A stretch of DNA of 64,000 nt, taken from the NCBI GenBank assembly GCA_963585895.1, contig CAUZXS010004324.1:1-64000 (forward strand). The letters are read 5' to 3'. The DNA comes from Sepioteuthis lessoniana (Eukaryota > Mollusca > Cephalopoda > Myopsida > Loliginidae). Below, piece after piece: positions 31,802 to 44,689 of this stretch; positions within the stretch are counted from its first letter, which is position 1; the number at the start of each line of letters is the position of its first letter. The notes below the pieces were generated by a model that did not search any database, was not told the origin of the DNA, and saw only the letters and a program-made list of their open reading frames with translations. A program made the position numbers and the translations under genes.

Positions 31802-32160
31802 TGTAGAATAACAATAACACATACCTCCGTAAAGTGTCCAGCTGGCAGACAAAAATAAAGCCGGTCGTAGCTCAGTGCAGTCTTTCTTACAATGCTAAAC
31901 TGAAGCTGGTTTATATAATGAAATACCTTTACTCACTTACCAGCAGCCAATCATGGCACATGCAATGGAATCACCCATTTGTGCACAATGGGATGCTCCA
32001 AGGCACTATAAATAGCTCCTGTTCCTCCTGAAAGATGTATTGGCGAAGTGCTGTAAGAGTCATTCCTTGAGCCTAGGAATGTTTTGTTCTGTTGGGGGAA
32101 AAGCAGTTTTTTGGGACATCTGGACATTTTACAGAGGTTATGTGTTATTGTTATTCTACA
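31802..32160 (+). repeat. Solo-LTR-like fossil with long terminal inverted repeats
   Basis: Body sequence (GCTAAACTGAAGCTGG, CAGCAGCCAATCATGG, GGGATGCTCC, CTATAAATAG as a TATA box) matches the LTRs of the element at 50425-51552. Both outer ends carry the same 22-bp sequence in inverted orientation, starting TGTAGAATAACAATAACACA. That is longer than the few bases normally inverted at LTR ends. Flanking TA-rich sequence hides any target duplication. Confidence 0.6.
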
Positions 32161-32169
32161 ATATATACA

Positions 32170-32372
32170 CACACAATATGATTGAATCAAAAAGTAATCT
32201 CTAGATGGGTATGTGAAATAAGTTTTGTACAAAAAGTATGTAAAAAGGAAAATATTTTTGATACACCCAAATATATTATAATAACATAACAGACTTAGTT
32301 TTTTGATATATTGATGAAATAAACTTTTTTGATTGAATATCTATAAAAAAGGAAAATATTTTTCCAAAAACC

Positions 32373-32414
<42 letters not shown>

Positions 32415-32491
32415 GATATAGTGAAATTATAGTCTGAGACATGTACATATGTTCAGAGTGAAAGACTACAACAATCAAAATATTTTTATAG

Positions 32492-32529
<38 letters not shown>

Positions 32530-33640
32530 AATGTTTTGATAATCTTTAGACATGTACATAAAGTAAGCTTTAGAGTAATGATATGTGAAAAAGGAAAATA
32601 ATTTGATACACCCTAATATACAGGATAATATCAACAATGTAATAGAATTATAGTCTTCAGATATGTACAGGAAATAAACTTTTAAGTAAAGATTTGTAAC
32701 AAATAAAAAATACTTTTTATATTCCCTAACAGAAATGTGCTAGTATCAAATAAAGAATTTTATGTTTTGGTTTTCTATATAATTTTTTTTTTCTCATAAT
32801 CAGCCCCATTGTTGATATGCTATTGTTGTGGTACATTTTTCAGTTTTCCCAGAGTGTATTGTTTTTGTTAGTGGCATCACATTTAAAAATTCAAGCTGGT
32901 TCATATTTGTTGCTTTTTTTTTCTGGCTCTGTTTGCCACCATAAACTCATTCCAAAGAGTTGTTTTTCTTTTCTTTTTTTCATTCTTTAACTGCCTATAA
33001 ATAGAATTAGTTTATTAACATTTGTCTAAATTGAACCATAATAAAAGTATTTAGGAAAAGATTAAAACTTAAATTGAGTGTCAGAGGAAATTACAAGAAG
33101 AATGTTTAGAAAAAATAACTATAGTGAATAATATAATCAAAATAGTTGAAAGAATTAGAGGATTCTGATTCAGTTCATCTGATTAATTTGTTGATGAATG
33201 AACTTTACATAATGCTAAGTAAATTTTCTAAAATCTCAGTTTGTATAATTTGACTTGGAATAGTCGAAATTCATAGCTGTTTGAGTCAAAGCCTAAATAC
33301 GTAATAAATCAAATTCATACAACAGCAGCAGTATCTCCAACAAAGTCTTCTTCAATGATAATTTCATTGTCAGATACTGATTTTAGGCATCATTACTACT
33401 AACCTAGGGTTCCCAGTCAGTATCTCACAATATCACAAGGTTTTAAAACATAAAATCTGTAAATTAATGGTATTCATGAAAGAGTCCACTTAAAAAGAGA
33501 AAAACCATCTACTGTAAAAATGTATACATGGTATAATAAAAAATTATTACAATTTGATTATGAAGTTTTTTCATTTTAAAATTCATTGCATATTAAATTG
33601 ATAGTGTATAGATATCTATTAATGATCCCTTTGTAATATG
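32170..33640. other. Unassigned AT-rich DNA with repeated short blocks
   Basis: 32225-32720 contains several diverged repeats of a unit with AAAAAGGAAAATATTTTTGATACACCC and a TAGACATGTACA block, interleaved with two (TA)n runs (32379-32411 and 32497-32526). It looks like an old local tandem duplication. Beyond 32720 nothing is recognised. Confidence 0.45.
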
Positions 33641-33643
33641 CAG

Positions 33644-34037
33644 GGAAGTCTCTGTGGTATAGTGGCTAATGAGGTGGACTATGACATTGTTGTAAACAAG
33701 TTCAAACTCTAGTCATGCCATTAGGTTACTTTTGAACTAATATTCTTGGGATTTTAATTCTTGGATTCTTTGTTTAATGGCATATCAACCTTTGTAGGTT
33801 ATTTAATGCCAATGCTATTCTCCTAGAAGAACAGTAGTGGTACTATTTAACCCATAGCTGGGAGGATATGGGGTAATATTCTTGGGAAATATATGAACCC
33901 TAACAAGGAGTTACATAGTACTACTACTATTCTTCAACAAGAATAGCTTTGGAATTAAATAACACAGCAAGATTGATATGTCATTAAATAATCCACCAAG
34001 GTTGATGTGCAACTAAACAAAGAAATCAAATTAAACC
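33644..34037 (+). repeat. SINE family C, interrupted by another family C copy
   Basis: The head (GTCTCTGTGGTATAGTGGC) and part of the central region lie left of the insertion, and the tail (TTTGGAATTAAATAAC, GGTTGATGTGCAACTAAAC) lies right. The tail block is present twice. Confidence 0.8.
33752..33873 (-). repeat. 5'-truncated SINE family C nested in a C copy, with target duplication
   Basis: The 14-bp duplication TAATATTCTTGGGA is perfect at 33738-33751 and 33874-33887. The insert holds only the 3' half of the unit and is cut inside the central block. This matches a 5' truncation during reverse transcription. Confidence 0.85.
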
Positions 34038-34039
34038 TT

Positions 34040-34460
34040 GATCATACATTGATTGTTATCGTTTAGATTTTAAATTCTAAAGTGGAAAAAGAAATAGAAA
34101 TTCAGTCAAAATTTGATCCTGTGTTGTATGCTAAAGTAAAGTTAAAGATAATTTTTCTGATTTTAGGCTCTTTGAAAATATGACACTAAAATGCATCTGA
34201 TAGTGAGGTTTCTATTCTAACTCATCTAGGTAAAGTCTTGGCATAAACACTTTAAAAGTTACACATATCTTCATTAAAATAAAAACAATTATGAAGCCAG
34301 TTTTGACAATCTTTGAATAAGATGTTTTTGGTGAAATACATGATAATACAAGTGTTGCACTGCATACTCACCAAAAATTACTATGTGATTTTGTTTCCTA
34401 AGCTGAAAATTCATCTCAAGAGGAAGATTTGAGAATACAGGAGAAAATTAAAAAACAAAA
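34040..34460. other. Unassigned AT-rich DNA
   Basis: No recognisable repeat or ORF. Confidence 0.5.
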
Positions 34461-34468
34461 AAAATGTC

Positions 34469-35003
34469 AGCCCAGTTGGCTGGGGCTGTAGAATATACTG
34501 ACTGCATCACTGTAGAGAGGTAAGACTCCCTCCCCCCCCACTCCAATGAGTGTCCTAGATATGACACTAAACAATCTGATGGTGAAGCTCCAGCTCTATG
34601 CTGGAGTTTTGGGGAATGTGAAGTACCCCTAATTGCTATTACCCCCACCCGGTCCACTCTGGCACTGAATGGTAGTATCTGATAGGGTCAAATAGAACTG
34701 TTTGACATTTAAACTGAGTGCAAACAAATGACATATACTAAATTGAATAGTTAGAAATAGAACTGCTTGATCATTTATGTGTAGGTAAGCAAATGACTGA
34801 TATTTAATTGAATCATTAGTGATACATTACAAGACTTGAAACCATTTAACTGTGCGCAAAAGAATGAGCTAGAGCTCATTTAAAAACTCTATCAACGAAA
34901 TGTGTTTACAAATCATACATATTTTATATATATATATATAAAGAGGATTTGACTTATTTAACCTAAAATGGTTGATATCCCATAAAACCAAACCAAACCG
35001 AAC
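34469..35003 (+). repeat. SINE family B
   Basis: Head CAGCCCAGTTGGCTGGGGCT, middle GGTCCACTCTGGCACTG, a decayed repeat array and a tail (TTTAACCTAAAATGGTTG) ending in ACCAAACCAAACCG. The AAAAAATGTCA on both sides (about 34459-34469 and 35005-35015) is the likely target duplication. Confidence 0.82.
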
Positions 35004-35014
35004 CAAAAAATGTC

Positions 35015-36340
<1,326 letters not shown>

Positions 36341-36844
36341 CTATAGTCAATGTCATATTGTTTTAAATAGAGGGAGATTGAATAAGCCTCAGTAGTGACT
36401 TTTATTAATTCAATTTTTGGGTTTTATTTAGATTATCCTCACACTTTTGTATGTAGTTTCAGAGTTTTTCTAAAAATATTTCTGACTTGAGTCAAGACAT
36501 TCAAATACTTCAAAACATCACAGAAATTTCACGAACATCTGGTTAAAATCAATCAGTTTTGAAAAGGCTGTTTATAGAACTCTGTCCTTTCACAGGTGAC
36601 ACTCAAGTGTTCAATTCATTTGATATTCTTAGATGTTACCTTTCACAATTTTTGAATAGCTTCAGGGAATAAGCACCTGCTGTTTATGATGAGTTACTTC
36701 AGTTTTAGATCATATTTGCCCACAGAATTTCTGTCTTTTGCCATCCTAAATTTAAAGCAATGTTCTAAATGATAAGATTAGAGGCAAAACATTTTATTGA
36801 CTGTTAGTAACAAAAAGTTTTATAATACTGTTTGTATATATACA

Positions 36845-36847
<3 letters not shown>

Positions 36848-36903
<56 letters not shown>
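36848..36903. repeat. (TA)n microsatellite
   Basis: About 55 bp of TA at the tail end of a SINE D. Confidence 0.95.
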
Positions 36904-36911
<8 letters not shown>

Positions 36912-37142
36912 AGTTAGTGACCATAGTTGAGGGCAACCTGAAAGCTCCCTTTTTGATAGCTACTACACCAAGATGGATTTCCCTGGATTGCTCCACTTTA
37001 CCCTTGATTTGTACCTTATAATGCCGAGTGTTAAGCAAGGAGGTATCAAGTACTATTTTTGAGTCTTTGGTATGACTCGACCTGTGATTGAACCCCTGGT
37101 CTCCTGGGCCATTGGCAAACACTCTACCCTCTAGGCCAATGG
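36904..37142 (-). repeat. SINE family D
   Basis: Head at the right (complement of GGCCTAGAGGGTAGAGTG, with GGGGTTCAATCACAGG as box B), tail at the left (TTAAAGTTAGTGACC). The tail abuts a (TA)n run as in the 1.5-kb copy. Confidence 0.85.
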
Positions 37143-37144
37143 AA

Positions 37145-37640
37145 CTCTTAATACAATGAAAATTGCATATGTAATAATAACGTATCATATAGTCTGTTCT
37201 AGCAAATTATCTACATATATATAGTAACACACAAAAGCGATATAGAATTTTTCAAGTTTTTTTAAGAAAATAATTTCTATTATTTCTAACTTCAAACTGA
37301 TGATAGTAAATACTTAAGACATACAATGTATAAGGAAAAAAAAGAAGAGAAAATATTCATACTTAGATTTATTGATAAATTCAAGAGATAAGTATTGTGC
37401 CAAATATTTGGACACATTTCAGAAAATATAGATAAAACAATAAAATTTGCAGCTTGGAATTGACTTATATTCAAATTATTAATTTTCACATTTTTGCCAA
37501 CTAATCTGAACACAACACAAAAAAGCAATAATTTAAAAGGTTTGAGTGTACAATGAATCAACATTGAATTCTTGCCTGTCATATGTAAAGGTTTTTATAA
37601 TAGTGAAGGTAAAGGAATTCTTAAGAAGTTTGGAGAGTGA
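37145..37640. other. Unassigned AT-rich DNA
   Basis: No recognisable repeat or ORF. Confidence 0.5.
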
Positions 37641-37659
37641 TAATTAACCACCATAATTG

Positions 37660-38590
37660 TTGAACTGGATATGAAAAGATCTTCAGTGAGCTGAAAATCC
37701 ACATCAGTACAATTAGAGTCATCATTTAAAAATGGAAGCAACATGGCCTGACTTCACATCTGCCTTGAACAGATAAATTAAGTGAATGAACAGGTATATC
37801 CATTTGTTGGGAAATAATTTGAAATTCATTCACAAATCAAGGTGAACTTGAGCTGGGATAGAACTAAACAAAAATACAATTAGTCAGATATTCCACCTTG
37901 AAGGTCAGTATTCTTGGACTTCTTGGGAAACCATTCTTTAAAATCCAGTCAATTGAAGTCTCATCTACTCAACTCATAATCAAGGAACTTAACTCTATTC
38001 TGGGACAAAATATGATGGTCTGATGAGACAAAAATTGAACACTTCAATGTAAAAAATAAAAATGCACTTTATGTAATCCTCAAACTACAATTCCAACAAT
38101 AAAACATAATGGTGAAAATATGATTTGGGGTTATTTTTCTTCTAAGCAAATAAGTGCACAAGATATCATTGAAGAAACAATGAAGAGTACTATGTAGCAT
38201 GAAATACTGGAGAAAAACTTGATTCAATCTAAAATATCTTTTACTACCAAGAGGTTGAATTTTTCAACATGATAATAACCTGGAATATACTGGCAGAGAA
38301 AATGAGATAGTGGTTAAAAGCAAAGAAAATAAAGGTTTTAGAGTTGCCAAGTCAGTCATCAGAGAAAATCTATGGAAAGAGTTTATCAACTGGAACAATC
38401 TTATGATGATTTCTCTAAAGGAGTGTGATAAAATTGGAGTTGATTTCTGCTAGAAACTTCAAATTATCATAAACATATGACAGCTATAAGAGCAAATATG
38501 GGACATCTTTTCAAATACTGGAAACTGTTTATTCATCTGTGTCCAAAACTTGTGTGTGCTACTTATATATTAAATTTGTAAATAGATTTA
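37660..38590 (+). pseudogene. Tc1-like transposase relic
   Basis: The N-terminal DNA-binding part is faint (ISSELKIHISTIRVII, then WKQHGLTSHLP, about 37680-37765). Next come NSILGQNMMV and WSDETKIELF-like sequence (about 38005-38045, catalytic Asp region), then QHDNNLEYTGRE (about 38265-38300, where relatives have QQDNDPKHTA). The C-terminal block reads ENLWKEFINW (about 38365-38395, PIENLWKDLK in relatives). This order is the Tc1 family transposase, cut by many stops. The composition has drifted to AT-rich, so it is old. Confidence 0.75.
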
Positions 38591-38861
38591 GGTATAGGTA
38601 AATATTTTTACTTTTTTCTTCATATATAGTATATCTTAGGTATTTACAATATTCAGGTGAAGTTTTGAAGCAATAATTGAATTTATTATTTTCTGTGTCT
38701 AATATAACAGAAATGTATATATAGGATTATATGTATATTTAAGCATGTTTGATTAAATAGTAAAGACACATTTTGTCTGTATAATTCAATTAAGATCCTT
38801 TCGAGTTTCCTGATAAGTATCTTGGTTTCAGGTTGGAATTGGTGGATGAATCTACCAAAAT

Positions 38862-38878
38862 TATATATATATATATAT

Positions 38879-38953
<75 letters not shown>
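38862..38953. repeat. (TA)n(CA)n compound microsatellite
   Basis: About 18 bp TA followed by about 74 bp CA, bordering the MITE at 38955. Confidence 0.95.
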
Positions 38954-38954
<1 letters not shown>

Positions 38955-39158
38955 GAGTTACCCAAAAAGTTCTAAGCTTCATTCATGTTTTAGATTTGTT
39001 GCACATCTCTCACCTTCGTATGAGCCTCACCAGTATAGAAATAAAGACAGAAATCTGAATTAGTTTTTGTAACTTTATAAAAAGTGGTAGTGTGTTAATA
39101 AAACAAATGTTCAGCTATGAATCTTCTTTCTGGGTGAGGCTTAGAACATTTTTAATGA

Positions 39159-39167
<9 letters not shown>
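38955..39167. mobile_element. Mariner-type MITE
   Basis: Ends face each other: left TTACCCAAAAAGTTCTAAGC, right (complement) GTCATTAAAAATGTTCTAAGCCTCA. The spacing and base pattern resemble the mariner terminal repeats at 7933 and 8829 (GATCATTAAATAAGTTTCCA). It is about 210 bp with no coding capacity. Confidence 0.65.
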
Positions 39168-39189
<22 letters not shown>

Positions 39190-39412
39190 TTCAAAATGAA
39201 TAGGTCGAGTAAGAGATTTATATTTTTTTAAGAATTATTTATTTCATTCTTACATATATGTATGTTTCTAGCTTGTTGCTTTCGTCAGAGAATATTTAGT
39301 AATTTACTAGGATTTTTGCTTAGATATGGCACAAGGAAATATGAATGGGGCACTCAGTATGACTCAAACTCAATTATTTCTCTCTTTGCACCAACAAAAC
39401 AGGGAAGAATTT

Positions 39413-39450
<38 letters not shown>

Positions 39451-39896
39451 TATATAAACTGTGTTGATAAAAATGATTTAGTAAAGCACATTTTTTTAAT
39501 CAAAAATAATTCTATTTGCGTTCAATAACATCTAATATAAATGTTTCATCAAAATTTGCCTACTAGCCAAGGTGTCCATTGGTAGAATGAGTTTTTAGTG
39601 CAATTTTCCTCTCAAGTGTTCCAGTCTCCACCCATGAGGTATCACTCCTGTGTTTATCAGTTTTATTTGCTTTCTGGATAAATTAGACATTTCTGATCAA
39701 TTTTAACTTAGAATGTTCTGGGTACTTCTATATGTTGCTTGTACATTTATCATGTGTATATTCTGTAGTATTTTCATAAGTATTACTTATTTGTTTATAG
39801 TAAACAAAGAAAAATAAGACAGTTGTCTAATGATGAAAATGGCATCTATTTCATACAACAGATATCTATTCTTTGACATAATCTTTCTTGTTAATA
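39190..39896. other. Unassigned DNA with (TACA)n
   Basis: Contains a short (TACA)n/(TA)n run at 39416-39453 and no recognised element. Confidence 0.5.
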
Positions 39897-39908
39897 CACT
39901 TGATTCAG

Positions 39909-40147
39909 GTTTGGTTTCTTTGTTTAATGGCATATCAACTTTTTTAGATTATTCAATGCCAAAGCCATTCTCCTAGAAGAACTGTAGTGGTACTATTTAA
40001 CCTATAGCTGGGAAGATAAGGAGGTTCATACCTTTCCCAAGGGTATTTGCCCGAAAATGAACATAATAGCACGACTGGAGTACGAACTTGCGTACTACGA
40101 TTCCGCAGTCCATCGCTTTAACCATTACACCATGAGGACATCCCCTG
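39909..40147 (-). repeat. SINE family C, young full-length copy with target duplication
   Basis: The 12-bp duplication CACTTGATTCAG (39897-39908 and 40148-40159) is perfect. Tail TTTGTTTAATGGCATATC, central block at about 39990-40050, and head ending GAGGACATCCCC. With the copies at 42.56, 45.78 and 50.09 kb it defines the family consensus. Confidence 0.93.
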
Positions 40148-40159
40148 CACTTGATTCAG

Positions 40160-40540
40160 TGAAGAATATCAATTACATAGTTCAAACATTATAAAATACA
40201 ATGAAAATTTCAGATCAAAATTTAGAATTATATGTTTAAAAAGTGGGTGCCTTTTCAGAGAATAATGATTTGTACATCATTAGTAGTGGAATAAGTTCAA
40301 TCTTATTTTATACTTATGGCTTTGTGATATATAAAACTAGTACTTAACCATAAAGTATTGGCTAGCAAACTAGTTGAGAAAACTATTATAATTATACAAT
40401 GAATTCAATCCACACTGGGTGTTCTACACTTGTCTTTTGCCAAATTGAAAATAATAGATAATCTCTCTTTTGGTTTGTTTCATTGCATCTTATGGGTTAT
40501 TTAATCTCGGAATTTGATACAAAAAATTTTCAGTTATATG
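40160..40540. other. Unassigned AT-rich DNA
   Basis: A loose SINE-tail-like block (TTTGGTTTGTTTCATTGCA, TTATGGGTTATTTAATC) at about 40470-40505 hints at a decayed family C tail. The rest is unassigned. Confidence 0.4.
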
Positions 40541-40545
40541 GGTAA

Positions 40546-40832
40546 TTACCCAACCCCTCTGTATGAGCAGGATGCAACAACAGGTCATTTTTTTAGTAGA
40601 GTTTAATAGGTTTGAATTCAAAGTTTTCCTTCTCCTAGACTGGTTACCATACCAGAGTTAAAAAGACCAGTCGACCCAACTATTTACCCATAGCTGGAGG
40701 GAGGATAGTTGGATTCATATTTTTCCCAAGTGTATTAGTGTTTTGTGAAATGCAAACAGCCTTGTTCAGGATTTGAACTTGAGTCACCATGTATAATTTC
40801 TACAATAATAACCATGACACTATAAGTGCCTT
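40546..40832 (-). repeat. SINE family A
   Basis: Tail (ACCCAACCCCTCTGTATGAG), central block (TACCCATAGCTGGAGGGAGG), and head (complement of TATAGTGTCATGGTTATT). Confidence 0.85.
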
Positions 40833-41285
40833 TACACAGTTATATAGTACTAAGTATCCTTATCTAATATTAATTATATTCACACAAATCTATTGGTCTT
40901 ATAGATGGTTGGTTGGTTTGTTGGTTATAAACCATATTAATCGGTCTTTTTTTGAAAACCTTCCCTCTGTCTGACAAATGCAAAATGCATGAAACCCAAG
41001 GTCACAGACACTACCATTGAATATATATATATATATATATATATTGATAACAGAATATTTTGCTTGTCTGGCTAAATAGTTTTATATAGTGGTACCAAAT
41101 TCAATATGCATACTTATCAGATCCAGGTCCAAGAGAGGGTTTTAATGAAATAAAATGTTCCTAATAAGGAAAGAAGGAATCTCATCAAAAGGTATCTCTA
41201 ATAAAAAAAATAATGATAATCAATAGAAAGTCATACTATTCTGAGAAGAAAATAATTATTCAGAATTTTAAATTCTGAGAAAATG
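40833..41285. other. Unassigned AT-rich DNA
   Basis: Contains a short (TA)n at 41021-41043 and no recognised element. Confidence 0.45.
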
Positions 41286-41289
41286 ATTA

Positions 41290-41822
41290 GTTTGGTTGGT
41301 TGTTTGGGTTTTATGGTATGTCAACCTTTGTAGGTTATTTTATGCCAAATCCATTTTTATACAAATAATCAGTTCTTTTTCAAACAATTCAGTTTAGCAT
41401 GAGTACACAGTTTAATTGTCAAAAACATTTCTATTGCAAGCTATTCAGTTTAGTGAAACAGTTCTAATTCAAACAGTTAAGCATAAGTACAGTTTCAATG
41501 TTAAAAACAGTTGTATTTTAAGCAATTCAGTTTTGCATAAGTACACAGTTTAAATGTCAAAACAGTAAACTCTTGAAACTACAGTTAAGTTCCATTTGAC
41601 CAATAGATAGGACCCTATCGGGTGCTACCACTCTGGGCCAGAGTGGACCAGGGAGCAATGGCAACAAAGGGGTACCTCCGCATTCCCCAAAGCTGCAGCA
41701 TTACTGGAACCTTACCATCAGATTGTTTAGCGTCATATCCAGGACACTCATTGGGGTAGGGGTCTTACCCCTCTGCAGAGATGCAGTTGGTGTATTCTAC
41801 ACCCCTTGCCGACTGGGCAAGG
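41290..41822 (-). repeat. SINE family B
   Basis: Tail at the left (TTTATGGTATGTCAACC, GTAGGTTATTTTATGCC), then the complement of the repeat array (AACAATTCAGTTTAGCATGA units), middle (GGGCCAGAGTGGACC) and head at the right ending GCCGACTGGGCA. Confidence 0.85.
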
Positions 41823-41825
41823 ACT

Positions 41826-41935
41826 CACAATTTAATGCAATTTAGTGTCATACCCAGAACACCTCTTTCTGAGGAGGCCTTGCCTCTTTATAAGATTTAC
41901 AGTGAGTGTATTCTAAGCTCTGTCAACCAAACTTT
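41826..41935 (-). repeat. SINE family B head fragment
   Basis: TTAGTGTCATACCCAGAACA...GTGTATTCTAAGCTCTGTC is a second, diverged copy of the family B head region in the same orientation, directly after the full copy. Confidence 0.55.
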
Positions 41936-41939
41936 TGTT

Positions 41940-42555
41940 TTTACATTATTAGTATTAATAACAACAATATTGTCTTTATTTTGTAGATGACATATTGTCA
42001 ATTGTTATAATTAATTTTCAACAATTATTTTCTTTCTCCTTAATTATAATCAATCAGCACTATCTTTTCTCTGCAGCAGACTGATAACCTGAGTAAGCAC
42101 CAAAATATGATAGTAAAAGAAAATAGGAATCAAAAATTAACAATTATACTAATAAATACCTATGAGTAGAAAATGATGAAACACATTGTTATTTAACTTT
42201 GGTGAAAAAACTGGTTGATTTTGATTTTTTGCCAATAAAAATTCTTCTTTAGAAAGTATACTGACAGAATACTATCTAGAATATGTTTAAATTTGTTCAA
42301 GATGAAACATGCTGGTAATGTAATGAGATTACATTAAATGATTCCATACACAGATCAATGTATGCTTAGGTTTCAAAATAAGGGGTGTTTCAACAGTACT
42401 CATATTTCATTCTGAACATTCCTCTTGGATACTAACATAAGCCTGCACACTTACATGCATATGACTGTGTAGGGTGAGTACCTTTCTGTAGAACATTGCT
42501 CAGAACCAAAGACTTTGAAAATTTTATCAGAATATTGACTACCACTTAAAATGCT
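41940..42555. other. Unassigned AT-rich DNA
   Basis: No recognisable repeat or ORF. Confidence 0.5.
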
Positions 42556-42557
42556 CA

Positions 42558-42800
42558 TTCGGTTTGGTTTCCTTGTTTAATGGCATATCAACCTTTGTAG
42601 GTTATTTAATGCCAAAGCCATTCACCTAGAAGAACAGTATTGGTACTATTTAACCCATAGCTAGGAAGATAAGGGGGTTCATACCTTTCCCAAGGGTATT
42701 TGCCCGAAAGTGAACGTAATAGCGCGACTGGAGTACGAACTTGCTTACTACAATTCTGCAGTCCACTGTTTTAACTATTGCACCATGAGGACACCCCCGC
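42558..42800 (-). repeat. SINE family C, young full-length copy
   Basis: Nearly identical to the 39.9-kb copy from tail (GGTTTCCTTGTTTAATGG) to head (GAGGACACCCCC). CATTCGG/CATTTGG at the borders may be a short, imperfect target duplication. Confidence 0.9.
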
Positions 42801-42827
42801 ACATTTGGTATCTAAGCCAAAATCATC

Positions 42828-43064
42828 AGAAAATCCCCATGGCATAATAGCTAAAGTCATGGACTGTGGCTTCAAAGTAAGTGAGTTTGAACACCATTTA
42901 CGCTATTATGTTTATTTTTGAACTAATGTTCTTGCGAAAGTTATGAAACCACCTTATCCCCCCCAACCCAGCCATAGGTTTAATTATGTCACTGCTGTTG
43001 TTCTACAATGATGACTTTGGCATTAAATAATCCACAAAGGTTGATATGACATGAAATAAAGAAA
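42828..43064 (+). repeat. SINE family C, plus strand, with target duplication
   Basis: The 11-bp duplication CCAAAATCATC (42817-42827 and 43065-43075) is perfect. It lies head to head with the 42.56-kb copy, about 30 bp apart. It is more diverged than its neighbour. Confidence 0.88.
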
Positions 43065-43079
43065 CCAAAATCATCCTTG

Positions 43080-43940
43080 ATAGTGTTGTAATTTTGTTTT
43101 CATGTCTGAGATAATAATGAATAAATAACTCAACCAAAACTAGTTCCAGGATTTAACTTTTGTACTTTTCAACTTCTAGTCCCTGTGACTGCCACTGAGC
43201 TTTAGCCTCCTAAAAAGAGGAAGACAAACATCTATGTCTACATGGTGCTATCAGTTGTATTAGAGATACATTTTTAAGAGTAGGGCAAAGAATTCAGTGC
43301 TTCTGAATGTCATGTTAGATAAATTCTAAGTGAAAATATTGCAGATGTTTTGGTTCAAAGCCAATTCTTAGAGTGAGCAATCTCACCTTTTTATATTATC
43401 TTGGGTTCATCCTTAGTAATCATTGGCTTGGGAGGTTCATATATTTAAAACCTTGTATGATAAAGACCAATTTGCTAAATGTCCTAGTGCTCATTGATTA
43501 TATATTTCAAGTTTGAGAAGGGAAAGGCAAGCATTTGGTTGAAGACTGTACTTATTTTTTATCTGATAAAGACCACAGGATGTAAATTTTCACCTAATTC
43601 CAGTTAACAGACAACATATTGGTACTTAAGTGAAATTGAACCATCAACATTTAAACTTTACAGTTAATCGTAATGTGATAATAATTTGACCTACAGATAA
43701 AGCAAATAGATGAAAGTATTAGAAAACTGTTTATAAAGTCTGCTGTTTTATTCCCACTGTTAGCAAGGTGAATTTTTTACAAGCATTTCTATAGAAAGAG
43801 TCAATTTTTGATTAATGTAAAAAAAATCAACAAAAAATCTATTAATTAGCAATCAGTTGTTTTTTAAAAAGTGTAAATACAAGTGTACCCAAAAGGAAAC
43901 CAATTTTTTTTTCTTTACCTACAACTTAATTCAACTTGAC
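43080..43940. other. Unassigned AT-rich DNA
   Basis: No recognisable repeat or ORF. Confidence 0.5.
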
Positions 43941-43949
43941 AGAGAACCT

Positions 43950-44040
43950 TGCATAGTATAATGATTAGCAAGCTAGTCTCACAGACCCCTTGTTAGTGAG
44001 TTCAATTCTCACTGGGTACCTCATATTTCTGGCCTTGTTC
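43950..44040 (+). repeat. tRNA-like SINE head
   Basis: CATAGTATAATGATTAGCAAG (box A-like) and GAGTTCAATTCTCACTGG (box B-like) make a tRNA-like block without an intact cloverleaf. It runs straight into the mariner relic, so it is likely a SINE head cut by that element. Confidence 0.5.
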
Positions 44041-44044
44041 CAAA

Positions 44045-44255
44045 CTGAGGAAAACTTAATAAAGAACAACACAATGAAATTTGTTTCCTACAAAATAATC
44101 ACCTCTATTACTGATACACTGTTCCCAGTATTTTTTCCAGTTCTCTAAGATGTTTTGAAAATTATTCAAGGAGATAGTATGCAGGTCTTGCTGAACATTT
44201 TCTTTTATTTCTTCAAACAACCAAAAATCTTTGACCCTTCAGACTGGAGTTCACA
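44045..44255 (-). pseudogene. Mariner transposase C-terminal relic
   Basis: The minus frame reads NVQQDLHTISLNNFQNILEN, then WKKYWEQCISNRGDYFVGNK and a stop at about 44060. This is the mariner C-terminus (WERRWQRCIDSEGDYFEGD-type). Only the last quarter of the gene remains, and the catalytic residues are not included. Confidence 0.7.
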
Positions 44256-44304
44256 TATGGGAACAAAATGAATCCCCACAATAAGAAATCAAAGAGTATT
44301 TATG

Positions 44305-44560
44305 AAACCCCTACACCACAGGCAGAATGCCACACAAAGTCAGCTTTTAAGTGGAGTACAGCTGGTTTGAATTCAGAGATTTCTTTCAACTAAACCAGTT
44401 GCCATACCAAGATTAAAGAGCCAATCCTGCCCAACTACTTGCTCATAGCTGTAGGTAGAAGTGATGGATTCATATTTTCCTAAGAACATTAGCATGAAGT
44501 GAAATGTAAACAGCCTTGTCAATTTCCTAAGACAATAACCATTATCCTATAAGTCTCCAA
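44305..44560 (-). repeat. SINE family A
   Basis: Tail (ACCCCTACACCACAGGCAG, GCCACACAAAGTCAGC), central block (GCTCATAGCTGTAGGTAG), and head remnant at the right (complement of TTATAGGATAATGGTTATTG). Confidence 0.8.
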
Positions 44561-44689
44561 AGAGAAGAGCTGCTGAAGGACAAGAGTTGTCATCCTTCAC
44601 CAAAAATTCTCAATATGACTGCAATTTCTTAGTAATGTAGCCAGAGTTTTTGTGGGATGATTTTAGCTGGAGAAGTTGGTTTGTTAGTA

